Assembly: GCF_902774605.1 (NCBI RefSeq)
Contig: NZ_CACYJE010000005.1
Span: 1 to 64,000 of the forward strand
Direction of reading: 5' to 3'
Source of the DNA: an uncultured Methanobrevibacter sp.
GTDB lineage: Archaea; Methanobacteriota; Methanobacteria; Methanobacteriales; Methanobacteriaceae
DNA: 64,000 bases
How positions within the stretch are numbered: position 1 is the first letter of the stretch; each line of letters begins with the position of its first letter. Below, one piece after another: positions 19,691 through 27,669 of the stretch. The notes beneath the pieces are model-generated. The model ran no database searches and was not told the DNA's origin. It saw only the letters and a list, made by a program, of their open reading frames with translations. A program made the position numbers and the translations under genes.

Positions 19691-21058
19691 ATGGATATTG
19701 AAGGATTTGTAAGGGCTAGAATTGACGATTACACTTATGATGATTTGGCAGACATTCTAGCAGTGCGCATAAGAGAATACAAGAACATCACTGAGGACAA
19801 TTCAGTTGAAATGGCAAAGGCAGTTATTGATGAAGTGGCAACAACACTGAAACTGCAGGAAAGCGATGACGAGTTTCTAAAAGAAATAGCAAACGTCAAC
19901 AAGGCTGATGTGCTGATGGGAGAGATGGGAGTAGGCTCACGCGGAGCCGGGGACTTTTTCGTTCACAGGAAAATCGCGGAAATAGTGTCATCCACAAACA
20001 CCGCTTCACTCGTCAATCCATCAGAACAGGACGACGGTGGAGTGGTGAAGGCACCGGTCAAGAATGATGAGGTCTACATTACCACTGCAGTGGACGGCAT
20101 ACACTCAAGATTAAGCGAATACCCGTTCCTCGGAGGTTTCCACGTTACCCGCGCAACACTGAGGGATGTCTGCGTTATGGGGGCCGACCCTGTGGCCATT
20201 CTAAGCGATGTACACCTTGCTGATGACGGGGACGTTGCAAAGATATTCGACTTCACCGCTGGAGTCGCTGCAGTCTCAGAACTCGTTGATGTGCCGATTG
20301 TTGCCGGAAGCACATTGCGTGTCGGCGGCGACATGGTGTTGGGTGACAGGTTCGTGTCAGCGGTTGGAAGCGTAGGAGTGTCCGCTTATCCTCCAACAGC
20401 GCGTAAGGGAGCAACCGAAGGTGACGTGATACTTTTAACTGAGGGTTCCGGTGGGGGAACAATAACAACCACCGCTTTATATAACGGATTTTTCGATGTC
20501 GTGTGGGATACAATGAATGTTAACTTCGTCCAGGCATCACATGCACTCTTTGAAGCCGATCTCGTAAAGGACATTCATGCGATGACTGACGTTACCAACG
20601 GTGGATTGCGCGGTGACGCTCATGAAATATCAAACACCACTGGAGTCGGATTGGAATTCTATGAAAATGAAATCCGCCAGATGGTTGCGCCAAACGTTTT
20701 GAACATGCTTGAAACATTAAACATCGACCCGTTGGGAGTGTCAACAGATTCATTGATGTTGATCGTGCCTCCTGAAATAGTAAGTGATGTCAAAAAGGCC
20801 GTCGGCAAGTATGATGTTGCAATATCAGAAATTGGTGAGGTCAACAATTCAGGAGAACCTATACTCATTAAAGAGGACGGGTCTGATGAAAAACTTGTGC
20901 CGTTGTTCCGTGAAGCGGCCTACACCAAGATTAAAAAGCTGGTCGGTGAAACCACTCCTGAGGACTTTGAAATGATGAAGGAGAAGGTTCAAAGGGCATC
21001 CGATTTGGCGATTGCTAAAAAGGATAAGGTTATTGAACACATTCGTGGGGAAAGATAG
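19691..21058 (+). CDS. AIR synthase-related (PurM/HypE-fold) protein
   Basis: A 455-residue protein of the PurM/SelD/ThiL/HypE ATP-binding fold. The N-terminal part holds helical sequence plus MGVGSRGAGDFFVHRKIAEI. The ATP-binding half shows DDGGVV, TAVDGIHSRLSEYPFLGGFHVTRATLRDVCVMGADPVAILSDVHL, and the C-terminal half MTDVTNGGLRGDAHEIS and GVSTDSLM. This longer form is found in methanogens and is distinct from purine-pathway PurM; the substrate is unknown. It starts 3 bases after hisH and probably belongs to the cfbD-hisH transcript. Confidence 0.75.
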   Translation: MDIEGFVRARIDDYTYDDLADILAVRIREYKNITEDNSVEMAKAVIDEVATTLKLQESDDEFLKEIANVNKADVLMGEMGVGSRGAGDFFVHRKIAEIVSSTNTASLVNPSEQDDGGVVKAPVKNDEVYITTAVDGIHSRLSEYPFLGGFHVTRATLRDVCVMGADPVAILSDVHLADDGDVAKIFDFTAGVAAVSELVDVPIVAGSTLRVGGDMVLGDRFVSAVGSVGVSAYPPTARKGATEGDVILLTEGSGGGTITTTALYNGFFDVVWDTMNVNFVQASHALFEADLVKDIHAMTDVTNGGLRGDAHEISNTTGVGLEFYENEIRQMVAPNVLNMLETLNIDPLGVSTDSLMLIVPPEIVSDVKKAVGKYDVAISEIGEVNNSGEPILIKEDGSDEKLVPLFREAAYTKIKKLVGETTPEDFEMMKEKVQRASDLAIAKKDKVIEHIRGER

Positions 21059-21062
21059 TTAG

Positions 21063-21080
21063 GGAAATCAACAATTGATT
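21063..21080. terminator. Palindromic hairpin downstream of the AIR synthase-like gene
   Basis: GAAATCAA and TTGATTTC form an 8-bp inverted repeat with a very short loop, immediately after the stop at 21058 and followed by T-rich sequence. It can terminate transcripts from both sides. Confidence 0.45.
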
Positions 21081-21090
21081 TCTCTATTAT

Positions 21091-21192
21091 TTATCTAATT
21101 GTTGTTTTTTTGTAACCCTTATTTAGTTTTTTAAAACCATATTTTTCATATTTTTTTTGCATTTTTTCTAATCGTTTATGTTTAATTCTCAT
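21091..21192 (-). CDS. Possible small basic protein, 33 residues
   Basis: On the minus strand an ATG at 21192 opens a 33-codon frame with 12 lysines, 3 arginines and only 2 acidic residues (start MRIKHKRLEKM, end GYKKTTIR). The sequence AGAGGT lies six bases upstream of the ATG, which is a good ribosome binding site. It is followed by the palindromic hairpin at 21063-21080. The short length means chance cannot be excluded. It lies downstream of the Clp-fold protease on the same strand with a 130-bp gap. No family recognised. Confidence 0.3.
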   Translation of the reverse strand: MRIKHKRLEKMQKKYEKYGFKKLNKGYKKTTIR

Positions 21193-21322
21193 GATATACC
21201 TCTAAATTTTATCAATTAAACCACTATGATACTTATTTTATTTATTAATCATGATTCTAAGTTTTTAATATGATGTGCAATATGTATTATTAGTTTTTTT
21301 TTAATATTATATAAATATTTTC

Positions 21323-22171
21323 TTATTTATCTGAATATACTGATATGAAGATTCCTTTTTGATTTACAAAAATTTTTCGAGCGTTGTTTTCATTGAAATA
21401 ATTTAAATATTCTTTATGGATTGACAAAATTAATTTATTCAAATTTTTCTCATTTTCAAGAAATTTGATAGGCAATCCCATTTCTTTACATTGAATCGCA
21501 GAAAAGTTTTGTGAATGTTCTTTAATTGATTCATTGGTAATCAAAAACTTTTTCAATTTATTGATATTTTTTGTTTTAGAATACTTTAAAGCCTTTTCTA
21601 AAATATTTTCGCTCCATTCAATAAGATTTTCACATTCAAACACGAAATTAGCAGGATACTTATCAAGCAATGTTGTCCAATAGGGGATTGTCTCTGGTTG
21701 TTCCATAATTTCTTTTTTTGCTAGTTCATGTTCTTTAATTACACTTTTAGCAGACATGTCTAATATCTGTGGATCAACTGGTCCTAAACTTGATTGGTTT
21801 CCCATATAAATTTCGTTACAAGAACAAGCAATCATTGTACCTCCGGACATTGCCATTTGGGGAATTATTGCTCTTATATTTTGGTTAAATTGTACATGTA
21901 AGTAATCTATAATTGATTCTGTTTCACTTATTGCCCCACCAGGAGTGTGTAATATCAAGTCTAATCCTTTTGATTTATTTAGATTATTCATAACTTTCAT
22001 AAATCCATTTTTATCAAATGAATTGATGTAATTTTCTTCAGAATCATCATTTAAAAAATTTGAAGCATATATCACAACATTTCTACCAGTTTTTTCAGAA
22101 TATATTTTTAAATTATCAATAAGTCTTGTTTTTGAAGTATTTTCTTTTTCTGTTTTAAAGAATGATGGCAT
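21323..22171 (-). CDS. SDH/Clp-fold serine proteinase
   Basis: A 282-residue protein of the ClpP/crotonase-fold serine proteases, close to the serine dehydrogenase proteinase (SDH/SppA-like) family. The oxyanion loop HTPGG is at 75-79, the nucleophile is Ser109 in MAMSGGT, and GPVDPQ (130-135) carries the conserved Asp133. No membrane span or signal sequence is evident, so it is probably cytoplasmic or membrane-associated. Start at ATG 22171, preceded by AAGGAGAT; the frame open to 22198 would swallow that site. It is AT-rich compared with its neighbours and stands alone, facing away from a long hairpin at 22301-22338. Confidence 0.75.
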   Translation of the reverse strand: MPSFFKTEKENTSKTRLIDNLKIYSEKTGRNVVIYASNFLNDDSEENYINSFDKNGFMKVMNNLNKSKGLDLILHTPGGAISETESIIDYLHVQFNQNIRAIIPQMAMSGGTMIACSCNEIYMGNQSSLGPVDPQILDMSAKSVIKEHELAKKEIMEQPETIPYWTTLLDKYPANFVFECENLIEWSENILEKALKYSKTKNINKLKKFLITNESIKEHSQNFSAIQCKEMGLPIKFLENEKNLNKLILSIHKEYLNYFNENNARKIFVNQKGIFISVYSDK

Positions 22172-22300
22172 ATTCGTATCTCCTTGGTGTTTTAGCATTA
22201 TTCAAACCTCGTTATTTGAAATTAATTCATTTAATTCATTAATTTGAACAACGCTATTTGCATTACTAATTTTTGGTGTTTATTTTATAAACAGCTTTTT

Positions 22301-22338
22301 AAAGTGCGACTGTGCACAAAATCATACAGTCGCACTTT
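22301..22338 (+). repeat. Perfect 13-bp inverted repeat between divergent genes
   Basis: AAAGTGCGACTGT (22301-22313) and ACAGTCGCACTTT (22326-22338) are exact reverse complements separated by 12 bases, followed by GAGACTTTTTTAAT. A TATA-like TTTTATAAA lies just upstream (about 22283-22291), so a plus transcript would start in the repeat. No gene ends here that would need a terminator, so it may be an operator, leader hairpin or small RNA. Confidence 0.6.
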
Positions 22339-22375
22339 GAGACTTTTTTAATAAAATGGGGTGCAATTATTATTC

Positions 22376-22813
22376 ATGTTAGACAATAAAGGTTCATTGT
22401 ATATAATTGACGCAATGCTTGCAATCGTTTTGCTTTTAGTCGTATTCTTAATAATCAACACTGCAATCAACGTTCCAAGCTATGAGTATTCATATGAAAG
22501 CAAGGACATTCGCCAGGCGCAGGATGTTATGGAGCTTTTGAGCGGCAAGATAGATTTCAAAGACCACACCTTCATCGGTGAAATTTCAACCATGCTGAAG
22601 GATGGCAAGAATTCAAAGCAATCGGTAAGGGAAGTTTCAGAGATTTCAAAGGATAAGCTGGAGTCGTTCAATCTTGGGAATTACAGGTTCACTGAAACCA
22701 ATGTGCTTGATGGTGAAGTGTTGGCTTCCAATGGGGAGTATGATTCCAAAAGCAGCGTTTCTGTTGCCACACGCACTTACGGGGATTATTCATATACGTT
22801 GTCAGTATGGTAA
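22376..22813 (+). CDS. Type IV pilin-like membrane-anchored protein
   Basis: A 145-residue protein starting MLDNKGSLYIIDAMLAIVLLLVVFLIINT. The short polar start, a Gly-Ser step and a long hydrophobic helix resemble archaeal pilin-like and pseudopilin proteins (DNKG-x-x-x-x-x-D-A). The rest is soluble and Ser/Lys/Glu-rich. Function unknown; a surface or membrane-assembly role is inference. Start chosen at ATG 22376 rather than GTG 22361 because the pilin-like motif should be near the N-terminus. tRNA-Arg follows 51 bases downstream. Confidence 0.5.
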   Translation: MLDNKGSLYIIDAMLAIVLLLVVFLIINTAINVPSYEYSYESKDIRQAQDVMELLSGKIDFKDHTFIGEISTMLKDGKNSKQSVREVSEISKDKLESFNLGNYRFTETNVLDGEVLASNGEYDSKSSVSVATRTYGDYSYTLSVW

Positions 22814-22864
22814 TGATTAAATACTATAAAATTCATATAATTAATTGTTATCTTATTTTGTTTA

Positions 22865-22938
22865 GCCCTGGTGGTGTAGTTTGGATAACACATGGGACTG
22901 CGGATCCCATTCCCCGGGTTCAAATCCCGGCCAGGGCA
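22865..22938 (+). tRNA. tRNA-Arg (anticodon GCG)
   Basis: A cloverleaf folds fully: acceptor GCCCTGG/CCAGGGC, anticodon stem TGGGA/TCCCA with loop CTGCGGA (anticodon GCG, reads CGC/CGU), and T arm CCGGGTTCAAATCCCGG. There is no encoded CCA. The open frame that continues through this tRNA into truD is spurious. Confidence 0.95.
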
Positions 22939-22959
22939 TTTATAATTTCCGTGATTATT

Positions 22960-24216
22960 ATGTTAAACGCTAATACATATGTTACTTCTCAAAAAGGTAT
23001 TGGTGGAACCATTAGAAACCAATATGAAGATTTTTACGTTGAAGAAATTCCTGAAATCATCCCATCCGGCGAAGGACCAAACATCTACATCTGGATAGAA
23101 AAGCTCGGAAGAACCACCCTTGACGTTGTCCTTGACATTTCCCGTGACCTTCACGTCTCAAGGAAAAGAATGGGCTTTGCAGGAATGAAGGACAAGAAGG
23201 CACTGACTCGGCAATGGATTTGCATAGCCAATATGGATTCCGACAAGCAGATGCAGCAGGTCAGGGACCTGGACATCTACAAGACTGATTTTTTAAAGAT
23301 AGTTCGTGGCCGCAAGAAACTCCGCATGGGTCAACTCAAGGGAAACAAGTTCAAGATACTCATTAAGGACTTGGATGACATTGAAGGGTCCGCTGATATT
23401 GCAAATGAGGTTTTAAAGGAACTGCAGGTTACAGGCGTTCCAAACTATTTCGGCTGGCAGAGGTTCGGAAAGCCAAGAACAAACACTCACCTTGTCGGAA
23501 AGGCATTGATAGAAAACGACTTGGAAAAGGCAGTCGGAACATATATCGGCCATCCTTCAGAAGAGGAGCATGAAGAAAACCAGATGGCTAGACAGGCATA
23601 TGATGACGGCAACCTTGAAGAGTCACTGAACCTCATGGGTAAGGGGATGAGATATGAGAAAATGATGATTCGCGAACTCATCAAGGATTCACGCAAGGGC
23701 GAGCTAACTGAAAAGTCATACAAGAACGCCTTATACGCATTACCGAAGCCCCTGCAGAGAATGTTCGTCCATGCTTATCAGTCATACCTCTTCAACGAGG
23801 CAGTGAGCAATCGTGTGGCCATGGGCATTGACAAATACATTGAAGGCGACATCATAATCGACAATGAGGAGCACATAGTCTATGATAAGACTCCTGAGGA
23901 GTATCAGGAACTGATGGATAGTTTTGAGGCAAACCCTACCTGTCCGTTATACGGCACCAAGGTCCCATATGCAGGCGGCGCCGTTGGCGAGATGGAGGAG
24001 AATGTCTTGAGGAATTATGATTTGGACAAATCCGATTTCGAGGTTCCGAAAATGCCACGTCTTGGAAGCCATGGGCTCAGACGCTCAATGAGGTTCCAGG
24101 TATGGGACGCTTCAGCCAAGGCGGTTGACGATGGGGTGATGTGTGAGTTTTCAATAAACAAGGGCTCATACGCAACTGCAGTCTTAAGAGAAATAATGAA
24201 GAAAGACGTAATATAG
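22960..24216 (+). CDS. truD: tRNA pseudouridine(13) synthase
   Basis: TruD converts U13 of tRNA to pseudouridine. The family's catalytic motif is visible as GFAGMKDKKALTRQ with Asp78. Other marks are QYEDFYVEEIPEIIPSGEGPNIYIWIEKLGRTT near the start, NYFGWQRFG, and RMFVHAYQSYLFNEAVSNR with the C-terminal TRUD-fold segment. Start at ATG 22960, 21 bases after the tRNA-Arg, giving 418 residues. Archaeal TruD/Pus7 proteins of this length are typical. Likely co-transcribed with the downstream zinc-ribbon membrane protein. Confidence 0.9.
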   Translation: MLNANTYVTSQKGIGGTIRNQYEDFYVEEIPEIIPSGEGPNIYIWIEKLGRTTLDVVLDISRDLHVSRKRMGFAGMKDKKALTRQWICIANMDSDKQMQQVRDLDIYKTDFLKIVRGRKKLRMGQLKGNKFKILIKDLDDIEGSADIANEVLKELQVTGVPNYFGWQRFGKPRTNTHLVGKALIENDLEKAVGTYIGHPSEEEHEENQMARQAYDDGNLEESLNLMGKGMRYEKMMIRELIKDSRKGELTEKSYKNALYALPKPLQRMFVHAYQSYLFNEAVSNRVAMGIDKYIEGDIIIDNEEHIVYDKTPEEYQELMDSFEANPTCPLYGTKVPYAGGAVGEMEENVLRNYDLDKSDFEVPKMPRLGSHGLRRSMRFQVWDASAKAVDDGVMCEFSINKGSYATAVLREIMKKDVI

Positions 24217-24225
24217 GTGATTTTG

Positions 24226-24735
24226 ATGGTGATTTGTCCGGATTGCGGTAAGGAGGTTCCAAAGGATAAGTTCTGCAAGAACTGCGGTGCATACCTCGGA
24301 AACATTGAGGAAATCCCCAAAACAACCGAAACCTTACCTGAAGTGGCTGCTGTTAATGATGCTGTCCCTGCACGTAACATCAAATACTGCACCAACTGTG
24401 GATATAGGCTTAGTGATGATTTCAAGTTCTGCCCGAACTGCGGATACAATCTCAATTCACCTGTTAAAACTCAAAATATAACTCTAAAAAAGGATAAGAG
24501 CATGCTCATTGCAGTCATCCTGAGTGTTTTCCTGCCAGGTTTGGGCCAGATATACCTGGGATTGGACAATAAAGGTGCATTACTGCTGATTGCCTATGTG
24601 GTATCGGCAATATTAATCTTATTACTTATAGGTTTCATACTGGTTATTGTAATTTGGATTTGGGCATTAGTCGACACCATAATCTCAATGAATGCCTTGA
24701 ATCGTGGAGAAGAAGTTGAAGATAAATTATTCTAA
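24226..24735 (+). CDS. Double zinc-ribbon membrane protein
   Basis: A 169-residue protein starting MVICPDCG. Two zinc ribbons are clear: [18 protein letters not shown] and [19 protein letters not shown]. They are followed by a linker and two membrane spans with the pattern [27 protein letters not shown], which resembles the TM2-type domain. Such zinc-ribbon/TM proteins are common in methanogens and of unknown function. GTG at 24217 directly after the truD stop is an alternative start. Confidence 0.65.
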   Translation: MVICPDCGKEVPKDKFCKNCGAYLGNIEEIPKTTETLPEVAAVNDAVPARNIKYCTNCGYRLSDDFKFCPNCGYNLNSPVKTQNITLKKDKSMLIAVILSVFLPGLGQIYLGLDNKGALLLIAYVVSAILILLLIGFILVIVIWIWALVDTIISMNALNRGEEVEDKLF

Positions 24736-24749
24736 TTAAAGTGATTAAT

Positions 24750-25139
24750 ATGATTGAATGTAGAAACATAGCAAAAGGAAAAGCAAAAGGGGAACTGATT
24801 GTTTCATCCGAGCCGATCAGTTTTCTAGGTGGAGTCAATCCTGAAAACGGTCAGATAATCGACCCGAACCATGAACTGAAAGGGGAAATCATAAAAGACA
24901 AGGTACTGTTCATCCCAGGCGGGAAAGGATCCACAGTCGGATCCTACGTCATCTTCCAGATGATGAAGAACAACACTGCTCCAAAGGCTATAATCTGTCT
25001 CAGCGCAGAGCCGATCATTGCTACCGGCGCGATAATGTCAGACATCCCGATGGTCGACTCACCGGCCGAAACCAAGGACCTGACAACCGGAACAATGGTT
25101 GAGGTCGACGGGGACAACGGCACAATAGAAATATTATAA
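24750..25139 (+). CDS. Phosphomevalonate dehydratase small subunit (DUF126/aconitase X)
   Basis: A 129-residue protein of the DUF126 family, the small subunit of aconitase X-type enzymes. In archaea it partners a large subunit to make trans-anhydromevalonate 5-phosphate in the archaeal mevalonate pathway for isoprenoid lipids. Marks are [56 protein letters not shown] and [13 protein letters not shown]. The large subunit is not next to it in this window. Start at ATG 24750; it follows the zinc-ribbon gene closely. Confidence 0.8.
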   Translation: MIECRNIAKGKAKGELIVSSEPISFLGGVNPENGQIIDPNHELKGEIIKDKVLFIPGGKGSTVGSYVIFQMMKNNTAPKAIICLSAEPIIATGAIMSDIPMVDSPAETKDLTTGTMVEVDGDNGTIEIL

Positions 25140-25151
25140 GAAGTGATTTTT

Positions 25152-26357
25152 ATGCAAACCCTGATTGAAAATGTAAACATTGTCAACCCCTTTGGGGAAG
25201 TTAAAACCAATCAGAACGTTCTGATAGAAAACAATATCCTCAAGGAAATTTCATCAAGTAAACTTAAAGCAGATAATGTCATTGACGGTGAAGACAATTA
25301 CCTGATGCCGGGTTTCATTGACTGCCACACTCACATTTTCGCCAAAGGATTCCACAAGGAGGAAAACATGGCCAACCCATTGGGATTGCATTTCTACAAT
25401 GCAGTGCCTCACAGTTTGCAAACAATCAATGCGGGTGTAACAACAATCAGGGATTGTGGATCAGCTGATTTAAGTTTTAAATTGGCACAGCAGCGTAGAT
25501 TATTCACTGCTCCAAAGATACACTTGTCCATAACTCCTCTTGTAATGACTGGGGGACACTTTGACTTGCTTTTACCTTCAGGATGGGACATGGAGATAAT
25601 ATATCCTGGTTTTCCTAAGGGAAGATGCGACGGCGTTGAGGAAGTGCTTAAAAAGACACGTGAAGTTAAAAGGGCCGGTGCAGACTTCATAAAAGTTATG
25701 GCCAGCGGTGGAGTGTTGACCACCAATTCCTCACCGGAACATGCCCAATTCAACCTTAAGGAATTGAAGACTATCGTGTGTGAGGCCAAAGCCAATGACA
25801 TGAAAGTATCTGCCCATTGCCACAGCCTAAAGGGAATGAATAATTGCATAAAGGCAGGTTTCTCATCAATCGAACATGGAACCTTCATCGATGAGAAAAC
25901 CTCAAGAAGAATGGTTGAAAACAATGTGAGTCTGGTTCCAACACTCCTGGTTCACCAATACCTATATGAGAATGGCTTTCCCGCATGGGACAGTTATGCA
26001 GCCGAAAAAACAGAAAAACTAAAGGAAATCGTTAAAGTACACAAGGAAAACATCACAACCGCTTACGAACAAGGCGTGAACATACTCATGGGAACAGACA
26101 GCGGAGTAATTCCGCACGGACACAATCTGGAGGAACTGACACACCTCACAGGCATAGGCATGAGTGAGGACGAAGCCATTGCATCAGGAACCATCAAGGC
26201 AGCCGAGTTTCTAGGATTCGACAATCTCGGACTTGTCAAGGAAAACTACATTGCCGACTTGATAATCGTCAATTCCAATCCGTTAGATGACGTGTCCGTA
26301 CTGAGCGACAACGACAACATATTGAAAGTAATACAAGACGGTTGTGTAGTGAAATGA
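25152..26357 (+). CDS. Metal-dependent amidohydrolase
   Basis: An amidohydrolase-superfamily protein of 401 residues. The N-terminal metal site is FIDCHTHIF, the carbamylated-lysine/metal region is around GADFIKVMASGG, then AHCHS and EHGTF (metal histidines), and the catalytic aspartate is in MGTDSGV. The order and spacing match the subfamily of imidazolonepropionase-like/Xaa-Pro-type hydrolases. Substrate cannot be assigned. Its stop overlaps the start of the ferredoxin-nitroreductase gene by ATGA, so the two are probably coupled. Confidence 0.75.
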   Translation: MQTLIENVNIVNPFGEVKTNQNVLIENNILKEISSSKLKADNVIDGEDNYLMPGFIDCHTHIFAKGFHKEENMANPLGLHFYNAVPHSLQTINAGVTTIRDCGSADLSFKLAQQRRLFTAPKIHLSITPLVMTGGHFDLLLPSGWDMEIIYPGFPKGRCDGVEEVLKKTREVKRAGADFIKVMASGGVLTTNSSPEHAQFNLKELKTIVCEAKANDMKVSAHCHSLKGMNNCIKAGFSSIEHGTFIDEKTSRRMVENNVSLVPTLLVHQYLYENGFPAWDSYAAEKTEKLKEIVKVHKENITTAYEQGVNILMGTDSGVIPHGHNLEELTHLTGIGMSEDEAIASGTIKAAEFLGFDNLGLVKENYIADLIIVNSNPLDDVSVLSDNDNILKVIQDGCVVK

Positions 26358-27145
26358 AACTGATGATTGACAGTGAAGAGTGCATCGCATGTGGACAATG
26401 CAAATCCGTATGCATAAGAGACAATATTGAAATAGATGAAATTGCGGTTGAAACAGGAAGCAACTGCTTTGAATGCGGCCATTGCATGGCCATATGCCCA
26501 ACAGGAGCCATAACCCTTAAGATATTCAAGGGCCATGAGGACAGGATAGAGGATTACAATCCAAAAGAGATTCCCGTCAAGTACAATGAGCTTCTGGAAT
26601 TGCTGAAGCAGAGAAGATCCATCAGATGGTTCAAAAACAAAAAGATTGATAAGGACACATTCAACAAGCTGATTGAAGGAGCATACTATTCACCATCAGC
26701 CCAGAATGAGCAGGATGTTGAATTCGTGGTTTTGGACAGGAAGCTCAATGACTTCATGAAGCATGTCTATGATATTATCAGGATCGAGGAGGCGGAATTC
26801 TTTAGGATAAAGGAATTTGGAGACTATATACGTGACAATACCTCCAAAAAATATCATCCCTTGTTATGGACCGGCCAGCAGCTGATATTGACGTTCTCAA
26901 CAGACAAGACAAGTGCTGTGATAGCCAATACTCGAATGGAATTGCTGGCATACACTATGGGATTGGGTGGCTTTTATTCATTATTTATTTTGAAGGCTGA
27001 TGAAATCGACCATGGGAAACTCATGGAATTCTTCCCTGGAATCGACAAGAACAAGCATATGTACTCAGCTTTCATCATAGGGTATCCTAAAAAAAGGTTT
27101 AAGAGGACAATACCTCATAAGGAAATTAAAATGAAATATTTATGA
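26354..27145 (+). CDS. Nitroreductase-family protein with N-terminal ferredoxin domain
   Basis: A 263-residue fusion. The N-terminus carries two [4Fe-4S] motifs, CIACGQCKSVC and CFECGHCMAICP. The rest is a nitroreductase-like flavin domain with RRSIRWFKNKKID, GAYYSPSAQNEQDVEFVVL and GLGGFYSLFI. Such fusions in anaerobes use ferredoxin electrons to reduce flavin-bound substrates. The substrate is unknown. The ATG at 26354 overlaps the amidohydrolase stop. Confidence 0.8.
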   Translation: MKLMIDSEECIACGQCKSVCIRDNIEIDEIAVETGSNCFECGHCMAICPTGAITLKIFKGHEDRIEDYNPKEIPVKYNELLELLKQRRSIRWFKNKKIDKDTFNKLIEGAYYSPSAQNEQDVEFVVLDRKLNDFMKHVYDIIRIEEAEFFRIKEFGDYIRDNTSKKYHPLLWTGQQLILTFSTDKTSAVIANTRMELLAYTMGLGGFYSLFILKADEIDHGKLMEFFPGIDKNKHMYSAFIIGYPKKRFKRTIPHKEIKMKYL

Positions 27146-27155
27146 ACATTTTTGT

Positions 27156-27320
27156 TTAGTCCATTTTTTCATTTTCAATTTCTTCCTTTAATTTTTCATA
27201 ATATCTTTCACGATTTAATCCTTTTTGAAGCCATTTTTTTGAATTGGCTTTGGGCAACTTTATGTCTTCTGGTTCGATGGTATAACTTTTTTGGCTTTGT
27301 CCAAATGGTATTAGGTACAT
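27156..27320 (-). CDS. Small protein of 54 residues, unknown function
   Basis: An ATG at 27320 opens a 54-codon frame on the minus strand (start MYLIPFGQSQKSYTIE, ending KLKEEIENEKMD). It is preceded by AAGGTGATAG, a good ribosome binding site six to seven bases away. The composition is charged and helical in the second half. It lies 35 bases after another small gene on the same strand, so the two probably form a small operon. The family is not recognised; a toxin-antitoxin or small regulatory pair is only one possibility. Confidence 0.5.
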   Translation of the reverse strand: MYLIPFGQSQKSYTIEPEDIKLPKANSKKWLQKGLNRERYYEKLKEEIENEKMD

Positions 27321-27355
27321 TCTATCACCTTAATTTCTCTTTTGTTTCTATTATT

Positions 27356-27502
27356 TTATAAACGTTTTCTTTTCGTTAAATGCCTCTTTCCTTTGTAATT
27401 TTTTCTAGCTCCTGTCCATGCTTTTGTTTTATTAATAGTTACGGCATCATCACTTGCAGTAATGGCTTTTTCTTTTAATAGTGAAACGATTTCTATTGTC
27501 AT
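27356..27502 (-). CDS. Small basic protein of 48 residues, unknown function
   Basis: An ATG at 27502 opens a 48-codon frame (start MTIEIVSLLKEKAITASDDA, end KGKRHLTKRKRL). The C-terminal third is strongly basic and could bind nucleic acid. A TATA-like TTTATAAA (minus strand, about 27527-27534) lies about 28 bp before the ATG and no Shine-Dalgarno site is seen, which fits a leaderless transcript. It precedes the 54-residue gene. No family recognised. Confidence 0.45.
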   Translation of the reverse strand: MTIEIVSLLKEKAITASDDAVTINKTKAWTGARKNYKGKRHLTKRKRL

Positions 27503-27583
27503 AACTATTAATATTGTCTTAATTCTTTATAAAAGCTCTTTAACTGTGTTTTTGTGCTTTTTCACATTGCCGCACTTCCGCAA

Positions 27584-27657
27584 AGTATATATAATTTTTA
27601 GTGTAACCTAAACCTTTTTAAGTGTTAAAAATAAATTTAGTTTCATACAAGTGAAAC
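27584..27657 (+). promoter_or_regulatory. copA promoter with inverted-repeat operator
   Basis: AGTATATATAA at 27584-27594 is a good archaeal TATA box. GTTTCA-N6-TGAAAC at 27640-27657 is a perfect 6-bp inverted repeat placed between the expected transcription start and the ATG at 27670. This is a plausible site for a copper-responsive repressor; no such regulator gene is adjacent. Confidence 0.5.
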
Positions 27658-27669
27658 GGTTGTGATATC

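Noticed and set aside
22807-22959. N-terminal extension of the truD frame
   Set aside because: It reads straight through a complete tRNA-Arg gene; the conserved TruD start is at 22960.
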